Shown: positions 17,803 to 26,995 of the stretch, piece by piece
Position numbering within the stretch: the first letter of the stretch is position 1
How the letters are laid out: every line of letters starts with the position of its first letter
Origin: an uncultured Candidatus Entotheonella sp.
GTDB lineage: Bacteria; Tectomicrobia; Entotheonellia; Entotheonellales; Entotheonellaceae
NCBI GenBank assembly: GCA_958295825.1
Contig: OY282375.1
Span: 4,139,489 to 4,203,488 of the forward strand
Length of the DNA: 64,000 bases
Reading direction: 5' to 3'
Position numbers and translations under genes: made by a program
The notes under the pieces: generated by a model
The model's input: only the letters and a program-made list of their open reading frames with translations
Databases searched by the model: none
Told to the model about the DNA's origin: nothing

Positions 17803-18681
17803 TTAACTCTCCCCTCTCGCTCTGGACAACGCCCCTTGCAGCGTTCGCCGCGTCAGCACGCCAGTCAGGTGAATCCGTTGCTGTACCGTCCCGCGCATGT
17901 CGTCGATCGGGCGCGCAATGCTTGCCGCGGCGCTCGCTGCGGCAGCGATGGTGTCGTCGGAAATGGGCTTGCCTACCAGGGCCGCCGCGGCTTCCACCGC
18001 CACCAGGGGCGTCGGCGCCACAGCGCCCAAGGCGATTCGCGCGTCCGTCACCGTGGACTTGTCGTCGCCCAGCATCAGGGACGAACCGACGCCGACCACC
18101 GCGATGTCCATCTCGTTGCGGGGGATGAAGCGCAGGTAATGAGCGCCGAAGTTATTGGGCGGCGCCGGAACGCGTAGAGACAGCAGGAACTCGCCGTTTT
18201 CCAGAACGTTGCGTCCGGGTGCCGTGCAGAACTGCTCGACGGGAACCACGCGCTGCCCGTTCGGACCGGCAATCACGCACATCGTGCGATGTGCGATCAA
18301 CGTCGGGGTGGAGTCGGCGGCAGGCGACGAGTTGCACAGGTTGCCGCCTACGGAAGCCCGGCCTTGAATCTGGATGCCGCCGATCAGGGTAAAGGCATCC
18401 ATCAGCCCAGGATAAGTCTTTGAGATGACAGGATCATTGTAAATCCGGTGGCAGGCTACGGCGGCCCCGAGGTGGAGGCCGTTTTGGGCATCGTAGGACA
18501 AGACGTTCGCTTCGGGAATCTTCTTGACGTCGACGACCGTTTCGAGTTGCCGCCGTCCTTCACGAAGCTGCACGATGAGGTCGGTGCCTCCGGCCAACAC
18601 GCGCGCCTGGTCGCCTTTGCTGGCCAGCAGGGAGACAGCTTCGTCTACCGTCTGCGCTGCGACATAATCAAATGTTTGCAA
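17803..18681 (-). CDS. molybdenum hydroxylase FAD subunit, CoxM-like
   Basis: The roughly 292-aa FAD-binding subunit has the two family motifs: LAGGTDLIVQLREG (FAD pyrophosphate loop, about residue 30) and the TIGGIQIQGRASVGGNLCNS stretch (about 97-116). I chose the TTG at 18681 because AAGGAG lies eight bases upstream and the protein then begins at QTFDYVAAQ, the usual family start. An ATG at 18729 would add 16 residues. First gene of the operon with the 2Fe-2S and Mo subunits, it would hand electrons to NAD, quinone or another acceptor. The substrate is not clear from context; the divergent TRAP transporter is about 600 bp away. Confidence 0.9.
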   Translation of the reverse strand: MQTFDYVAAQTVDEAVSLLASKGDQARVLAGGTDLIVQLREGRRQLETVVDVKKIPEANVLSYDAQNGLHLGAAVACHRIYNDPVISKTYPGLMDAFTLIGGIQIQGRASVGGNLCNSSPAADSTPTLIAHRTMCVIAGPNGQRVVPVEQFCTAPGRNVLENGEFLLSLRVPAPPNNFGAHYLRFIPRNEMDIAVVGVGSSLMLGDDKSTVTDARIALGAVAPTPLVAVEAAAALVGKPISDDTIAAAASAAASIARPIDDMRGTVQQRIHLTGVLTRRTLQGALSRARGES

Positions 18682-19022
18682 GTGCTTATCTCCTTCGATA
18701 GTAAGCTTTGCACGGAAATCCCCCCGCAACTCGCCGCATCCGTCTCACTACGGATTCTGTAGGAAGTGAATGGTTCGTCGTGCAGTATGACGTGGGAGAG
18801 CGTAGGACTTGCAGGCTCCTTAACGAGAATAAACGCCAGACTATCACAGCGCCGTTTATACCGTCAATGCAGGAAAAGGGGGACGATTCGGTATGCTACA
18901 ATGGCATTTTTCGCAGGTATGGCAACCGCGAAGGGGGTTGCAGCGGTTGTGAGACCGGGACAGGGAAACGCTGGCAAACAGGGGACCCTGGCAGGGCGAG
19001 CGCGCACAGACAGGCGGACGGC

Positions 19023-19274
19023 ATGCCGTTGATTGATACGCTGGCACTCAAGACGGGCCTGGATAACGCGCAAGTGGACGCCATTGTTCAAGCCTTCGTG
19101 CATGCTGATACCGAACGCTTGGCAACGAAGGCGGACATCGCGAGACTGGATGGGTGCTTGGACAAGCTGCAATGGATGGATGGCGTAGTCTTGGCGTTCC
19201 TGCTGCTGCTCATGGGCATGGTAGGGCGCCTGCTATTTAACGGGCGGATAAGGATGCACGCTTGGCGGCGCTGA
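19023..19274 (+). CDS. small single-pass membrane protein with coiled coil (83 aa)
   Basis: This 83-aa frame from the ATG at 19023 has a helical N-terminal part (VHADTERLATKADIARLD) resembling CCDC90/DUF1640-like small proteins. It ends in one hydrophobic segment (VVLAFLLLLMGMVGRLLF, about residues 56-73). It lies 22 bp before dctP on the same strand and may share its transcript. The function is unknown. About 340 bp upstream, back to the oppositely oriented FAD-subunit gene, hold both promoters presumably but no motif I can defend. Confidence 0.6.
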   Translation: MPLIDTLALKTGLDNAQVDAIVQAFVHADTERLATKADIARLDGCLDKLQWMDGVVLAFLLLLMGMVGRLLFNGRIRMHAWRR

Positions 19275-19296
19275 AAACAGAAGAGGAGACAACGGC

Positions 19297-20463
19297 ATGG
19301 CAGTAGAGACAATGGGAAGGACGAGCGAGGTCATGAAACCAGACACCAACGGCGGCGCGTCCAAGGCCAGCAATCGGCGCGCGTTTTTGCGCACCGTTGC
19401 CGCTGCGGGCGGCGCCGCGGTGCTCGCCGCGCCCCACGTTCGCAACGCCGAGGCGGCCCGCAGCCACGTATGGAAGGTGCAATCAACCTGGGACGCCGGC
19501 ACCACCGGCTACCGGCTGTTCGAGGAATGGGCCAAGAGCTTTCAGGAGAAGTCGGACGGCGAGTTGGAAATGCGGCCGTTTCCCGCCAAGGCGGTGGCGG
19601 CGGACAACAATGCCCTGTTCGACGCCGTGCGCACCGGCGTGCTGCAGGGCATGAACCCCTTCACGCTGTACTGGTCAGGCAAAATTCCCGCCTCTGTGTT
19701 CCTGTCGTCATACCCGGCGGGTCCCGATCAAGCGTCGCAGTGGGACACCCTGTTCTACGGCCTCGGCCTACTGGAAATGACGCGCGAGATTTACCAGAGA
19801 TTCGGCCTGTTCTACGTCGGCCCCATTCAGCACGATGCCAACATCATCCATTCCAAGCAGCCGGTGGACAGCCTGGAGCAGTTGCAGGGCATGAAGGTCC
19901 GTCTGCCCGGCGGCATGGTGGCGGAGGTGTTCGAGAAGTTCGGCGTCAGCACCACCAGCATGCCCGGCTCGGACATCTATCCGGCGCTGGAAAAGGGCAC
20001 CATCGACGCCGCCGATTACGTCGGTCCCGCCATCAACTGGGACCTCGGCTTCGCTGAAGTGACGAATTACATCATCTGCATGGGCCCGCCGGGGCAAACC
20101 TCCCTGTACCAGCCCGTCGACCTGATGGACCTCACCGTCAACATGGGCGCCTGGAAGCGCCTGCCGGAGAAGCTGCAACGCTTCGTCGAGGAGCAGGTAC
20201 AGACCTACTCGGTGCACCATTTTGTCACCATCCAGGAGGCCGACCTGAAGGCCATGGCGCAATTCCTGGAAGCGGGAACCACGGTGTCGCGGCTTTCAGC
20301 CGAGGACGTGAAGCGATTCCGCCAAGCCGCCATTCCGGTGTGGTACAAGTGGGCGGCCCTGAACGACGACGCCAAGCGGGTCTTCAAGCTGCAGCTCGAC
20401 TACATGCTGAATCCGTACATGGGTTACGTGTCGCCAGACGACGTCGCGGGCCTCAGCCTGTAG
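19297..20463 (+). CDS. dctP: TRAP transporter solute-binding protein (DctP family, TakP-like)
   Basis: The 388-aa periplasmic binding protein has a Tat signal (NRRAFLRTVAAAGGAA, about residues 27-42). It carries the family segments GMKVRLPGGMVAEVFEKFG and YPALEKGTIDAADYVGPAIN. The last stretch, with W and D after it, resembles the TakP branch, which binds 2-oxoacids as dimers, so an alpha-keto acid or similar carboxylate is a reasonable guess. GAGGAGA precedes the ATG at 19297. It is followed by the two membrane subunit genes, giving the standard P-Q-M order. A second in-frame ATG at 19333 also precedes the Tat motif. Confidence 0.9.
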   Translation: MAVETMGRTSEVMKPDTNGGASKASNRRAFLRTVAAAGGAAVLAAPHVRNAEAARSHVWKVQSTWDAGTTGYRLFEEWAKSFQEKSDGELEMRPFPAKAVAADNNALFDAVRTGVLQGMNPFTLYWSGKIPASVFLSSYPAGPDQASQWDTLFYGLGLLEMTREIYQRFGLFYVGPIQHDANIIHSKQPVDSLEQLQGMKVRLPGGMVAEVFEKFGVSTTSMPGSDIYPALEKGTIDAADYVGPAINWDLGFAEVTNYIICMGPPGQTSLYQPVDLMDLTVNMGAWKRLPEKLQRFVEEQVQTYSVHHFVTIQEADLKAMAQFLEAGTTVSRLSAEDVKRFRQAAIPVWYKWAALNDDAKRVFKLQLDYMLNPYMGYVSPDDVAGLSL

Positions 20464-20482
20464 AACGATTCGAGGTCGCTGG

Positions 20483-20503
20483 ATTCCGGGTCAGGCCCGG
20501 AAT
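20483..20503. repeat. palindromic repeat in dctP-dctQ spacer
   Basis: A perfect 8-bp stem (ATTCCGGG/CCCGGAAT) with a 5-base loop sits within GGATTCCGGGTCAGGCCCGG. Similar dispersed palindromes are common in GC-rich proteobacterial genomes. Placed 20 bp after the dctP stop, it could stabilise the dctP message and make the binding protein more abundant than the membrane subunits. Confidence 0.6.
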
Positions 20504-20564
20504 GACGATACGGCGGTCTCGTGTCGTGCTGATCAATATCGAACTGCTGTAGTCAGGAGCAGTT

Positions 20565-21212
20565 ATGTCGGAATCAGCAAATTTCGTCCTGCCGCACTGG
20601 TTTTACTGGGTCTGGCTGATCGTCATGCCGCCGCTGTTCATGCTAGTGACGCGGCGCCGCGGCGGTGAGGCGGAGACTCCTCAGGAAGAGGGTATGGCGC
20701 CGGGCAACCGCCTGACCCGCGTGCTGGATTGGCTGAGCGAGCAATCCGGCGTGTTCGTGGCCTTGTGGACGGTGAACGCGGTATGCGCTTACTTTTTCGA
20801 GGTGGTGTCGCGGTACATCTTCAACGCTCCGACCATCTGGGTCCACCAGGCATCGTACCTGATGTTCGGCATGCAGTACCTGCTGGCCGGCGGCTTTGCC
20901 CTCCTGCACGGCGACCACGTGCGGGTGGACGTGCTCTACGTCAAGCTGCCCAAGCGCGGCCGAGCGGGTACGGACGTATTCACCTCCATCTTCTTTTTCA
21001 TCTGCGCGCTGGCTCTGCTGGGCAGTTCCTGGCGCTTCTTCATGGACGCCGTCGGCATGTTCGAGGTAACCGAGGAGACGTGGCGCGTGCAGTTGTATCC
21101 CGTCAAAGGTGCGATGGTCCTGGGCGCCGTGCTGCTCGTCCTGGCCGGCCTGTCGAAGCTGCTGAAGGACCTGCAATTGTTCCGCCGTGTGGAAGAGGCC
21201 GGGCGCCCATGA
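20565..21212 (+). CDS. dctQ: TRAP transporter small membrane subunit (DctQ family)
   Basis: The 215-aa protein has an extra N-terminal helix (HWFYWVWLIVMPPLFMLV) and then the four DctQ helices, with the family segment EVVSRYIFNAPTIWVHQASY (about residues 84-103) and GDHVRVDVLY. It pairs with the large DctM subunit in the inner membrane to drive sodium-coupled uptake. The stop overlaps the dctM start by ATGA, so the two are translationally coupled. The added N-terminal helix makes it longer than the roughly 160-180 aa usual for the family. Confidence 0.9.
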   Translation: MSESANFVLPHWFYWVWLIVMPPLFMLVTRRRGGEAETPQEEGMAPGNRLTRVLDWLSEQSGVFVALWTVNAVCAYFFEVVSRYIFNAPTIWVHQASYLMFGMQYLLAGGFALLHGDHVRVDVLYVKLPKRGRAGTDVFTSIFFFICALALLGSSWRFFMDAVGMFEVTEETWRVQLYPVKGAMVLGAVLLVLAGLSKLLKDLQLFRRVEEAGRP

Positions 21213-22750
21213 ATACGCCAACCGCCACAGCTTCCCGCGGGCGCGGCACGTGGGGCCGCCTGTGGGCCGGCCTCACGGTGATTGCGACCCTCGCCCTCGC
21301 GTTTATCACCTGTGTCGAGCTCATCAATTCACTGTTTTACGACCCGTACGGCGATGAACGCTTCTTGTTCACCTTCGCCGAGGTGCTGGCCGACGTCAGC
21401 ATCAGCCATCTGACGTTCTTCATGTTCGGTTCCCTGGCCCTGCTGCTGATGATGGGCCTGCCGATGGCGTTCGTGGTCGGCGGGTTGGGCGTCGTCTTCA
21501 TTTATCTGGTCGGCGGCCCGACCATGATCAACATCATCCCCGTACGCATCTATCCCCTGATGGCCAACCCCGACTTGGCGGCCATCCCGCTCTTCATCTT
21601 CATGGCCTCGATGCTCGAACGCGCCGGGCTGATCGAGGAAATGTTCGACGTCGTCTACAAGTGGATGGGCGGCCTGCGCGGCGGTCTGGCGGCGGCCACC
21701 ATCGTGGCATCCACCATTCTGGCGGCCATGGTAGGGGTGATCGGCGCCGCGGTGGTGACCATGGGCATCATCGCGCTGCCGGCGATGCTGCGGCGCAATT
21801 ACGATCACAAGATCGCCCTCGGCTCCATCATGGCCGGCGGCACCCTCGGCATCCTCATCCCGCCGTCCATCCTGGCGATTCTCTACGCCGTGGTGGCGCA
21901 GCAATCGGTAGGCCAGCTCTACCTGGGATCGGTGGTGCCGGGCCTCATGCTGTCCAGTCTGTACATTGGCTACATCGTCCTGCGTTCGTGGATCAACCCG
22001 AGCCTCGGTCCGGCGCTGCCCAAGGAAGAGCGCGTCAACCTGCGAGAGAAGCTGCGCCTGCTGCTGAATCTGATCGCCCCTATCATTTTGGTGTTCCTCG
22101 TCCTGGGTCTGCTGTTCGGTGGCATCGCCACGCCGGTCGAGGCAGCCGGCATCGGCTCGTTCGGCGCCATGATCGTCGCCGCCATGCACAAGCGCTTCAG
22201 CCTGCAGGCGCTGCGCGAGGCGTCCATCACCACGGCGCGGGCCTCGGCCATGGTGCTGTGGATCATGTTCGGCGCCTCCATTTTCGTCGGCTTCTTCATC
22301 TTGCAGGGCGGGCGGGAATTCATCACCGACGGCATCCTGGGCACCGGGCTGAATCCCTACGGCATCCTGCTCCTCATGATGGTCATGCTGATATTCCTCG
22401 GCATGTTCCTGGACTGGGTAGGCATCCTGCTGCTCACGGTGCCCATCTTCGTGCCGATCATCGAATCCATGGCCTTCGACGGAATTCTGGGCGGCCCAGG
22501 AGTGGACGGCAGGGACGAGATCCTGTGGTTCGGGGTGCTGTATCTGGTGAACATGCAGATGTCCTTCCTCAGCCCGCCGTTCGGCTACGCCCTGTTCTAC
22601 CTGCGCGGCGTCAGCCCGCCCGAAATCACCATGGCGACTATCTTCAAGGCGTCGCTCATCTTCCTGACCCTGCAAGCCGTCGGGCTTTATCTGTGCGTGC
22701 AGTTCCCGTGGATTGTCACTTGGTTGCCGCACGCGATTTACGGGAATTGA
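21209..22750 (+). CDS. dctM: TRAP transporter large membrane subunit (DctM family)
   Basis: The 513-aa inner-membrane transport subunit has a dozen or more hydrophobic helices and the DctM hallmarks AIPLFIFMASMLERAG, GGTLGILIPPSILAILYAVV (about residues 210-230) and FLGMFLDWVGILLLTVPIF. It is an elevator-type, sodium-driven carrier that needs the binding protein and DctQ. It starts within the dctQ stop codon (ATGA), which sets the start at 21209. The gene ends 6 bp before a DNA-repair gene that may be read through. Confidence 0.93.
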   Translation: MNTPTATASRGRGTWGRLWAGLTVIATLALAFITCVELINSLFYDPYGDERFLFTFAEVLADVSISHLTFFMFGSLALLLMMGLPMAFVVGGLGVVFIYLVGGPTMINIIPVRIYPLMANPDLAAIPLFIFMASMLERAGLIEEMFDVVYKWMGGLRGGLAAATIVASTILAAMVGVIGAAVVTMGIIALPAMLRRNYDHKIALGSIMAGGTLGILIPPSILAILYAVVAQQSVGQLYLGSVVPGLMLSSLYIGYIVLRSWINPSLGPALPKEERVNLREKLRLLLNLIAPIILVFLVLGLLFGGIATPVEAAGIGSFGAMIVAAMHKRFSLQALREASITTARASAMVLWIMFGASIFVGFFILQGGREFITDGILGTGLNPYGILLLMMVMLIFLGMFLDWVGILLLTVPIFVPIIESMAFDGILGGPGVDGRDEILWFGVLYLVNMQMSFLSPPFGYALFYLRGVSPPEITMATIFKASLIFLTLQAVGLYLCVQFPWIVTWLPHAIYGN

Positions 22751-22756
22751 TCCCAC

Positions 22757-23368
22757 ATGCTGCGGCGCCTTGAGCAACACGTCGCCGCCCTGCGGGCCTG
22801 CCGCCTGTGTCCCGCCATGGCGTCCTCTCCCGTCACCGGTGCGGCGGTGATCAGCCAAGTGATGCTGGTCGGCCAGGCGCCCGGCGACAAAGAACCGGCA
22901 TTGCAGCGGCCGTTTGCCTGGACGGCCGGCAGAGCGATGTTCAAATGGTTCGAGGAGGTCTGTGGCATTGACGAAGCCGCGTTCCGCTCGCGCATCTACA
23001 TGACCGCCGTGTGCCGGTGCTTTCCCGGCAAAAAGCCGCGCGGCGGCGACCGCGTTCCCAACCCCGGGGAGATCGCCAACTGTTCGCGCTGGCTGCAAGC
23101 CGAAATGACCCTCCTCAAACCCGCGCTGGTGATTCCCGTTGGCAAGCTCGCCATTGCCCAGTTCATGATCTATAGCAATATGGAAGCCCATGTCGGCCAG
23201 CAGACCCGCTGCACCTACGCGGATCACACCTTCGACGCCATCCCGCTGCCGCATCCCTCCGGCGCCTCGCCTTGGCCACGGGTCGAACCTGGCAAGACGC
23301 TGCTGCGCACGGCCATGCAATTGATCGCCGCACATCCGGCGTGGTGCCATCAGACGGCGACCGGTTGA
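22757..23368 (+). CDS. uracil-DNA glycosylase family protein (Fe-S type, family 4/5-like)
   Basis: The 203-aa enzyme has cysteines at ACRLCP (about residues 15-18) and VCRCFPGKK (about 85), as in iron-sulfur uracil-DNA glycosylases. It also has the uracil-binding loop VGQAPGDKE and the C-terminal loop PLPHPSGAS. It would remove uracil or deaminated bases from DNA. The GQAPG motif ends in D-K-E where family 4 has GEAPG...E, and the spacing is compact, so the exact subfamily is uncertain. The ATG lies 6 bp after dctM, probably co-transcribed by position rather than by function. Confidence 0.85.
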   Translation: MLRRLEQHVAALRACRLCPAMASSPVTGAAVISQVMLVGQAPGDKEPALQRPFAWTAGRAMFKWFEEVCGIDEAAFRSRIYMTAVCRCFPGKKPRGGDRVPNPGEIANCSRWLQAEMTLLKPALVIPVGKLAIAQFMIYSNMEAHVGQQTRCTYADHTFDAIPLPHPSGASPWPRVEPGKTLLRTAMQLIAAHPAWCHQTATG

Positions 23369-23415
23369 GGAACGACCGACGCCGATGGAATTCAACTTAA
23401 CGGAAGGGGAAGTTT

Positions 23416-24330
23416 ATGGTGGACCGCATCGCTTCCCTGCTGCCGAGCAGCACGGAAATCGTCTGCGCGCTGGGTTTGCAGGAGCGCTTGGTGGGCGTCT
23501 CGCACGAATGCGATTACCCCACTGACGTGGTGGGCCTGCCTGTCTTGACCGAGCCGAAGCTGGACCCTCGCGGCACCAGCGGCGATATCGATGCGCGGGT
23601 GCAGGAGATCGTGCAGGAGGGGCTGAGCGTCTACCGTCTGAATACCGACGCGTTGCAAGATCTGAAGCCGGAGGTCATCGTCACACAGGACCAGTGCGAG
23701 GTGTGCGCTGTTTCCCTGCCCGACGTCGAAGACGCGGTGCAGTGCTTTTTGACACCGGACGTCAAGGTCGTGTCGCTCAACCCGGAGAAGCTCAGTGACA
23801 TCTGGCGGGATATCCGCAACGTCGCCGCGGCCACCGGTCAGCAGGAAATCGCCGACACCCTGATCCGAGGTCTGGAAGAACGCCTCGGGAACCTAAAAGA
23901 TAAGACGCGGCACCTGCCGCGGCCACGCGTTGCCTGCCTGGAATGGCTCGATCCTCTGATGGCCGCAGGCAACTGGATTCCCGAACTGGTGGACCTGGCG
24001 GGCGGCGAGTACGGCCTCGTCGAGGTGGGCGCGCATACGCCGCCCATCACCTGGGATGCCTTGGTCGCCTACCAACCGGAGGTGATCGTGATCACGCCGT
24101 GCGGGTTCAAAATCCCGCAGTCGCAGGCAGACCTGCCGCTGCTGACGGCGCATCCCCAGTGGCAGGCGTTGCCGGCGGTGCAAGCGAACCGGGTGTACGT
24201 GGCGGACGGCAATGCCTATTACAATCGCCCCGGTCCACGCATCGTGGAAAGCGCGGAAATCCTCACCGAGATGCTGCATCCCGAGGCCTGCGCCGGCATG
24301 GCGGTGCCGGGGTCGTACGTGCGGGTCTGA
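23416..24330 (+). CDS. cobalamin/iron-type periplasmic-binding-fold protein (BtuF-like)
   Basis: The 304-aa protein has the class III binding-protein fold (PF01497 type), with RIASLLPSSTEIVCALGL at the start, HECDYP, and LKPEVIVTQDQCEVCAVS (about residues 78-95). That last motif is typical of the cobalamin-binding-protein branch often annotated as BtuF. No signal peptide is visible, so this member may work in the cytoplasm or be secreted by an unrecognised route; signal-less members are common in this branch. GAAGGGGAAG precedes the ATG. No permease or ATPase gene is adjacent. Confidence 0.8.
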   Translation: MVDRIASLLPSSTEIVCALGLQERLVGVSHECDYPTDVVGLPVLTEPKLDPRGTSGDIDARVQEIVQEGLSVYRLNTDALQDLKPEVIVTQDQCEVCAVSLPDVEDAVQCFLTPDVKVVSLNPEKLSDIWRDIRNVAAATGQQEIADTLIRGLEERLGNLKDKTRHLPRPRVACLEWLDPLMAAGNWIPELVDLAGGEYGLVEVGAHTPPITWDALVAYQPEVIVITPCGFKIPQSQADLPLLTAHPQWQALPAVQANRVYVADGNAYYNRPGPRIVESAEILTEMLHPEACAGMAVPGSYVRV

Positions 24331-24430
24331 ACAGCTCTTGACAGCCGACAGGCAGGAGAGGGCTGGGATCAACAGGATCGTCAGTAACACACTTCTGGAG
24401 CGTGCAACGCCCAACACGCTGCGGGCGTAC

Positions 24431-25951
24431 TTATGGCGCAAACATGTAAACAAGACCGGGCTCCGGAGCATTGTCAAGGCGCAGAATAATGGTGCCCGTA
24501 TGCTCTCCGTAGCTATCCTGATACATCATTTTGACCGGGGTGAGGTCGAAGTCATAGTCTTCGGTTACCCGTCGCCTGCATAGATCGTCGTTGGCATTGT
24601 GGGCAATCGAAACGCTGAGTTGAACAGGGTTCGATTCCATAAATTCGGCGGAGGTGACGAGGATGAATTGGTGGGTTCTGCATCCGCCGCCATACGACGC
24701 AGTGATCGTAAGCATATCGTCTGTTATCGTAGCGGCATCCAGTTCATACGCATCGGCACCCCACCGATCCCCCGCATCCGTTCCCTCATCGTTAATGACG
24801 ACGTGACCCCTCATCGGAGGATCAATCTGTTTGAAGAACTCCTTTTCGCCGTTCTCGATGGTGAGAATGACGGAGCTTTTGGCCGGGTGTCGATTTGCAT
24901 CATAATTCGCGATGCGGGTGGCGCCGACATAGTTTTCGGTAGCTTGCAACTGCTCCCGAATCCCCTCGGGGTCAAGACCGCCCGCCCGTTCGATGGCTTC
25001 ATAAAGCAACCTGACCGCGTCGTAGTTCACGGCGTCTCCCCCGCTCGGCAACGCCCCGTACGCGGCTTGGTAAGACTCAATAAACGCTCGCGCTGTCGGT
25101 TCATCCGTGTCGAGTGAAAAGTGGGTCGTGAAAAAGCTCCCTTCCAGTTCGGCATCTTCGTTGGCCAGGAGGATATCGCTATCCCAGGTATCCGTTCCGA
25201 GGAACAGCGTCTCCTCGCCCGCCGAATTCCGCAACGGAATAGCCCTTGCCTGCCGGGTAATTGCGCCGATCTCCCGAATGAAACCGGATATGAAGAGCGC
25301 GTCGGGCTGCAGAGCCGCAATGTCGCGCAGTTGCCCGGTGAAATCCGTGGTCCCATCGTCGTAGAACACATTCGCAACCACGCGCCCGCCAAGCCTGCTG
25401 AAATTCGCTGCGAAGAATTCGGATATTCCCTCCGTGTAGACGTCGTCGCTCAGCGTCAGCAGGGCAACAGTGCGCACGCTGAGGTCTGCACTCGCGAACT
25501 GCGCCATGACGCGGCCTTGAAACGTGTCCGTGACGGATGCCATGAAGACGAAATCGCCGGCGTTCGTGACGCGGGGATTGCTTGCGGAAGTGGTTACCAT
25601 CGGCACGTCATACCGTTGCGCAAGTGAACCTACCTCAACAGCGTGCGTAGACCGATTGGGCCCGATGAGCGCGACGACGCGGTCTTTGAGAATCATGTCC
25701 TCGGCGGTCTGGACCGACAGAGGAAGCAATGCCTCTGTGTTAACGAGACTCACCAATTCGACGGGCGTGCCGAACAGCCCCCCGCGCTCGTTGATTTCAT
25801 CCACAGCCAACTGGGCGGAACGCAGATAGGTCGGGCGCTCGCCCGCAACAATAAAACCGATTTTGACCGGTTGTGCCTGTTCCGAATCACAGCCCACGAG
25901 GGTCACGATTAAGGCGAGCACACCCAACATTGCCAGACACGGATGTTTCAT
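24431..25951 (-). CDS. LivK-like ABC transporter substrate-binding lipoprotein
   Basis: The 506-aa lipoprotein has signal and lipobox at about residues 1-21 (LALIVTLVGC). A type I periplasmic-binding fold follows (GFIVAGERPTYLRSAQLAVD, INERGGLFGTPVELV, ALIGPNRSTHAVEVG), as in branched-chain amino acid and amide binding proteins. After about residue 380 there is an extra C-terminal domain of about 120 aa with two cysteines (GGGCRTHQF, DDLCRRR), absent from ordinary LivK. It stands alone without liv permease or ATPase genes, so a sensory or scavenging role is possible. AT content is slightly higher than in neighbours. Confidence 0.85.
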   Translation of the reverse strand: MKHPCLAMLGVLALIVTLVGCDSEQAQPVKIGFIVAGERPTYLRSAQLAVDEINERGGLFGTPVELVSLVNTEALLPLSVQTAEDMILKDRVVALIGPNRSTHAVEVGSLAQRYDVPMVTTSASNPRVTNAGDFVFMASVTDTFQGRVMAQFASADLSVRTVALLTLSDDVYTEGISEFFAANFSRLGGRVVANVFYDDGTTDFTGQLRDIAALQPDALFISGFIREIGAITRQARAIPLRNSAGEETLFLGTDTWDSDILLANEDAELEGSFFTTHFSLDTDEPTARAFIESYQAAYGALPSGGDAVNYDAVRLLYEAIERAGGLDPEGIREQLQATENYVGATRIANYDANRHPAKSSVILTIENGEKEFFKQIDPPMRGHVVINDEGTDAGDRWGADAYELDAATITDDMLTITASYGGGCRTHQFILVTSAEFMESNPVQLSVSIAHNANDDLCRRRVTEDYDFDLTPVKMMYQDSYGEHTGTIILRLDNAPEPGLVYMFAP

Positions 25952-25996
25952 GATCTTCTGGCCCCTTCACATTTTTGTCTGATGACAATGCAGACA

Positions 25997-26746
25997 TTAC
26001 GACAGTAGAAATTCGACCAGCAGCTCGTTGAATGCCTCTGCATAGTAGAGATGAATGCCGTGTCTCCCGTCCGGAAACACGTGCAGACGCGATCCTGCGA
26101 TCCCCTGCTGCAAGAATTGTGCGTGAAACAGCGGCACCAAGGGATCTTTGCCGCCATGCAGCAGAAAGGTGGGGCACCTGATTTCCGCCAAGCGACCCCG
26201 ACACAAATCCCCGCCCACTTTCAGGAGTTTCTGCTGCGCGTCACACCAGCGCGTCCATAGGGTCTGGAAGTCATCGCCATACATCGCCTGCATCGGCGCT
26301 GCCGCACGCGGCGCCCAATGCGCCACGCAGCGCGTCGTCTCATAGGCGTCGATGTCCTCCTGGGTGACGTACGCATTGCCGCCCCAGATAGCCATCCGGG
26401 TCACCCGTTGCGGGTAGGCCAAGGTCAGGAGCAGGCTCGCAACCGCCCCATCGCTCCATCCGCCGACCGCGTAGGTCGAGTAGCCCAGAGAATCCATCAA
26501 CGCTGCAGAATCATGCACGTCCTGCTGATAAAAGTCAGCCGGGAACTCGCGCTCGGGCGGACGCGATTTTCCATAGCCGCGCGGGTCGGGTGCGACGACG
26601 CGTAACCCGTGCTGCGGGAGCGCGTCCAATTGCGGTGCGAAATCCGATCGCCCGGTTCCGAGCGCACCGGGTAACAGGAGCAATGGCAGACCTTCCCCAA
26701 TATCTTCGTAGTGGAGTCTGACGCCGCGGATGTCTGCGTAGGGCAT
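25997..26746 (-). CDS. alpha/beta hydrolase
   Basis: The 249-aa alpha/beta-fold hydrolase has the nucleophile elbow GGWSDGAVAS (Ser about 95), an oxyanion region LLLPGALGTG, the acid in LLHGGKDPLVP and the base in DGRHGIHLYY. It would cleave an ester, lactone or similar bond in the cytoplasm; substrate unknown. The ATG at 26746 has GGAGG just upstream; a longer frame from 26770 is less likely. It is about 45 bp upstream of the LivK-like gene on the same strand. In the 250 bp between it and the phosphatase gene I see nothing. Confidence 0.88.
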   Translation of the reverse strand: MPYADIRGVRLHYEDIGEGLPLLLLPGALGTGRSDFAPQLDALPQHGLRVVAPDPRGYGKSRPPEREFPADFYQQDVHDSAALMDSLGYSTYAVGGWSDGAVASLLLTLAYPQRVTRMAIWGGNAYVTQEDIDAYETTRCVAHWAPRAAAPMQAMYGDDFQTLWTRWCDAQQKLLKVGGDLCRGRLAEIRCPTFLLHGGKDPLVPLFHAQFLQQGIAGSRLHVFPDGRHGIHLYYAEAFNELLVEFLLS

Positions 26747-26995
26747 GGTTCCTCCCTGAAGCGGCTTCACATAGTTGAGATTGGCCGAAGATATAAGCCA
26801 ACGGCAGCGCGGTGGAATGTCGGATTACGACGCGTTAATTCGACCTGCATATCTGGTGTCACTGATACAGCCAGCAGCGTCTATTCTATACAAGTCGGGG
26901 CATGCAGGTAAGGAAACATGTTTGGCGGGGTTCACTACCGCAAGCTGCGCGACGGGACAGGACGCCGGGCACGCCTTGTCCCAATCCGCGTCGAT

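Noticed and set aside
15038-18681. Assignment as aerobic carbon monoxide dehydrogenase
   Set aside because: The large-subunit active-site loop is AYRAPG, not the AYRCSFR of form I CO dehydrogenase, and no coxD/E/F genes are nearby; a generic molybdenum hydroxylase is the safer call.
21329-23395. Very long minus-strand open frame (688 codons) opposite the TRAP large subunit and the glycosylase gene
   Set aside because: It is rich in His, Gln, Asp and Gly, with no domain pattern, and lies exactly opposite real genes in GC-rich DNA, as expected for an antisense shadow frame.
24600-24660. GGTTCGATTCC, resembling the T-loop of a tRNA
   Set aside because: It lies inside the intact LivK-like coding frame and no acceptor or anticodon stem can be drawn around it. 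I found no tRNA gene in the window.
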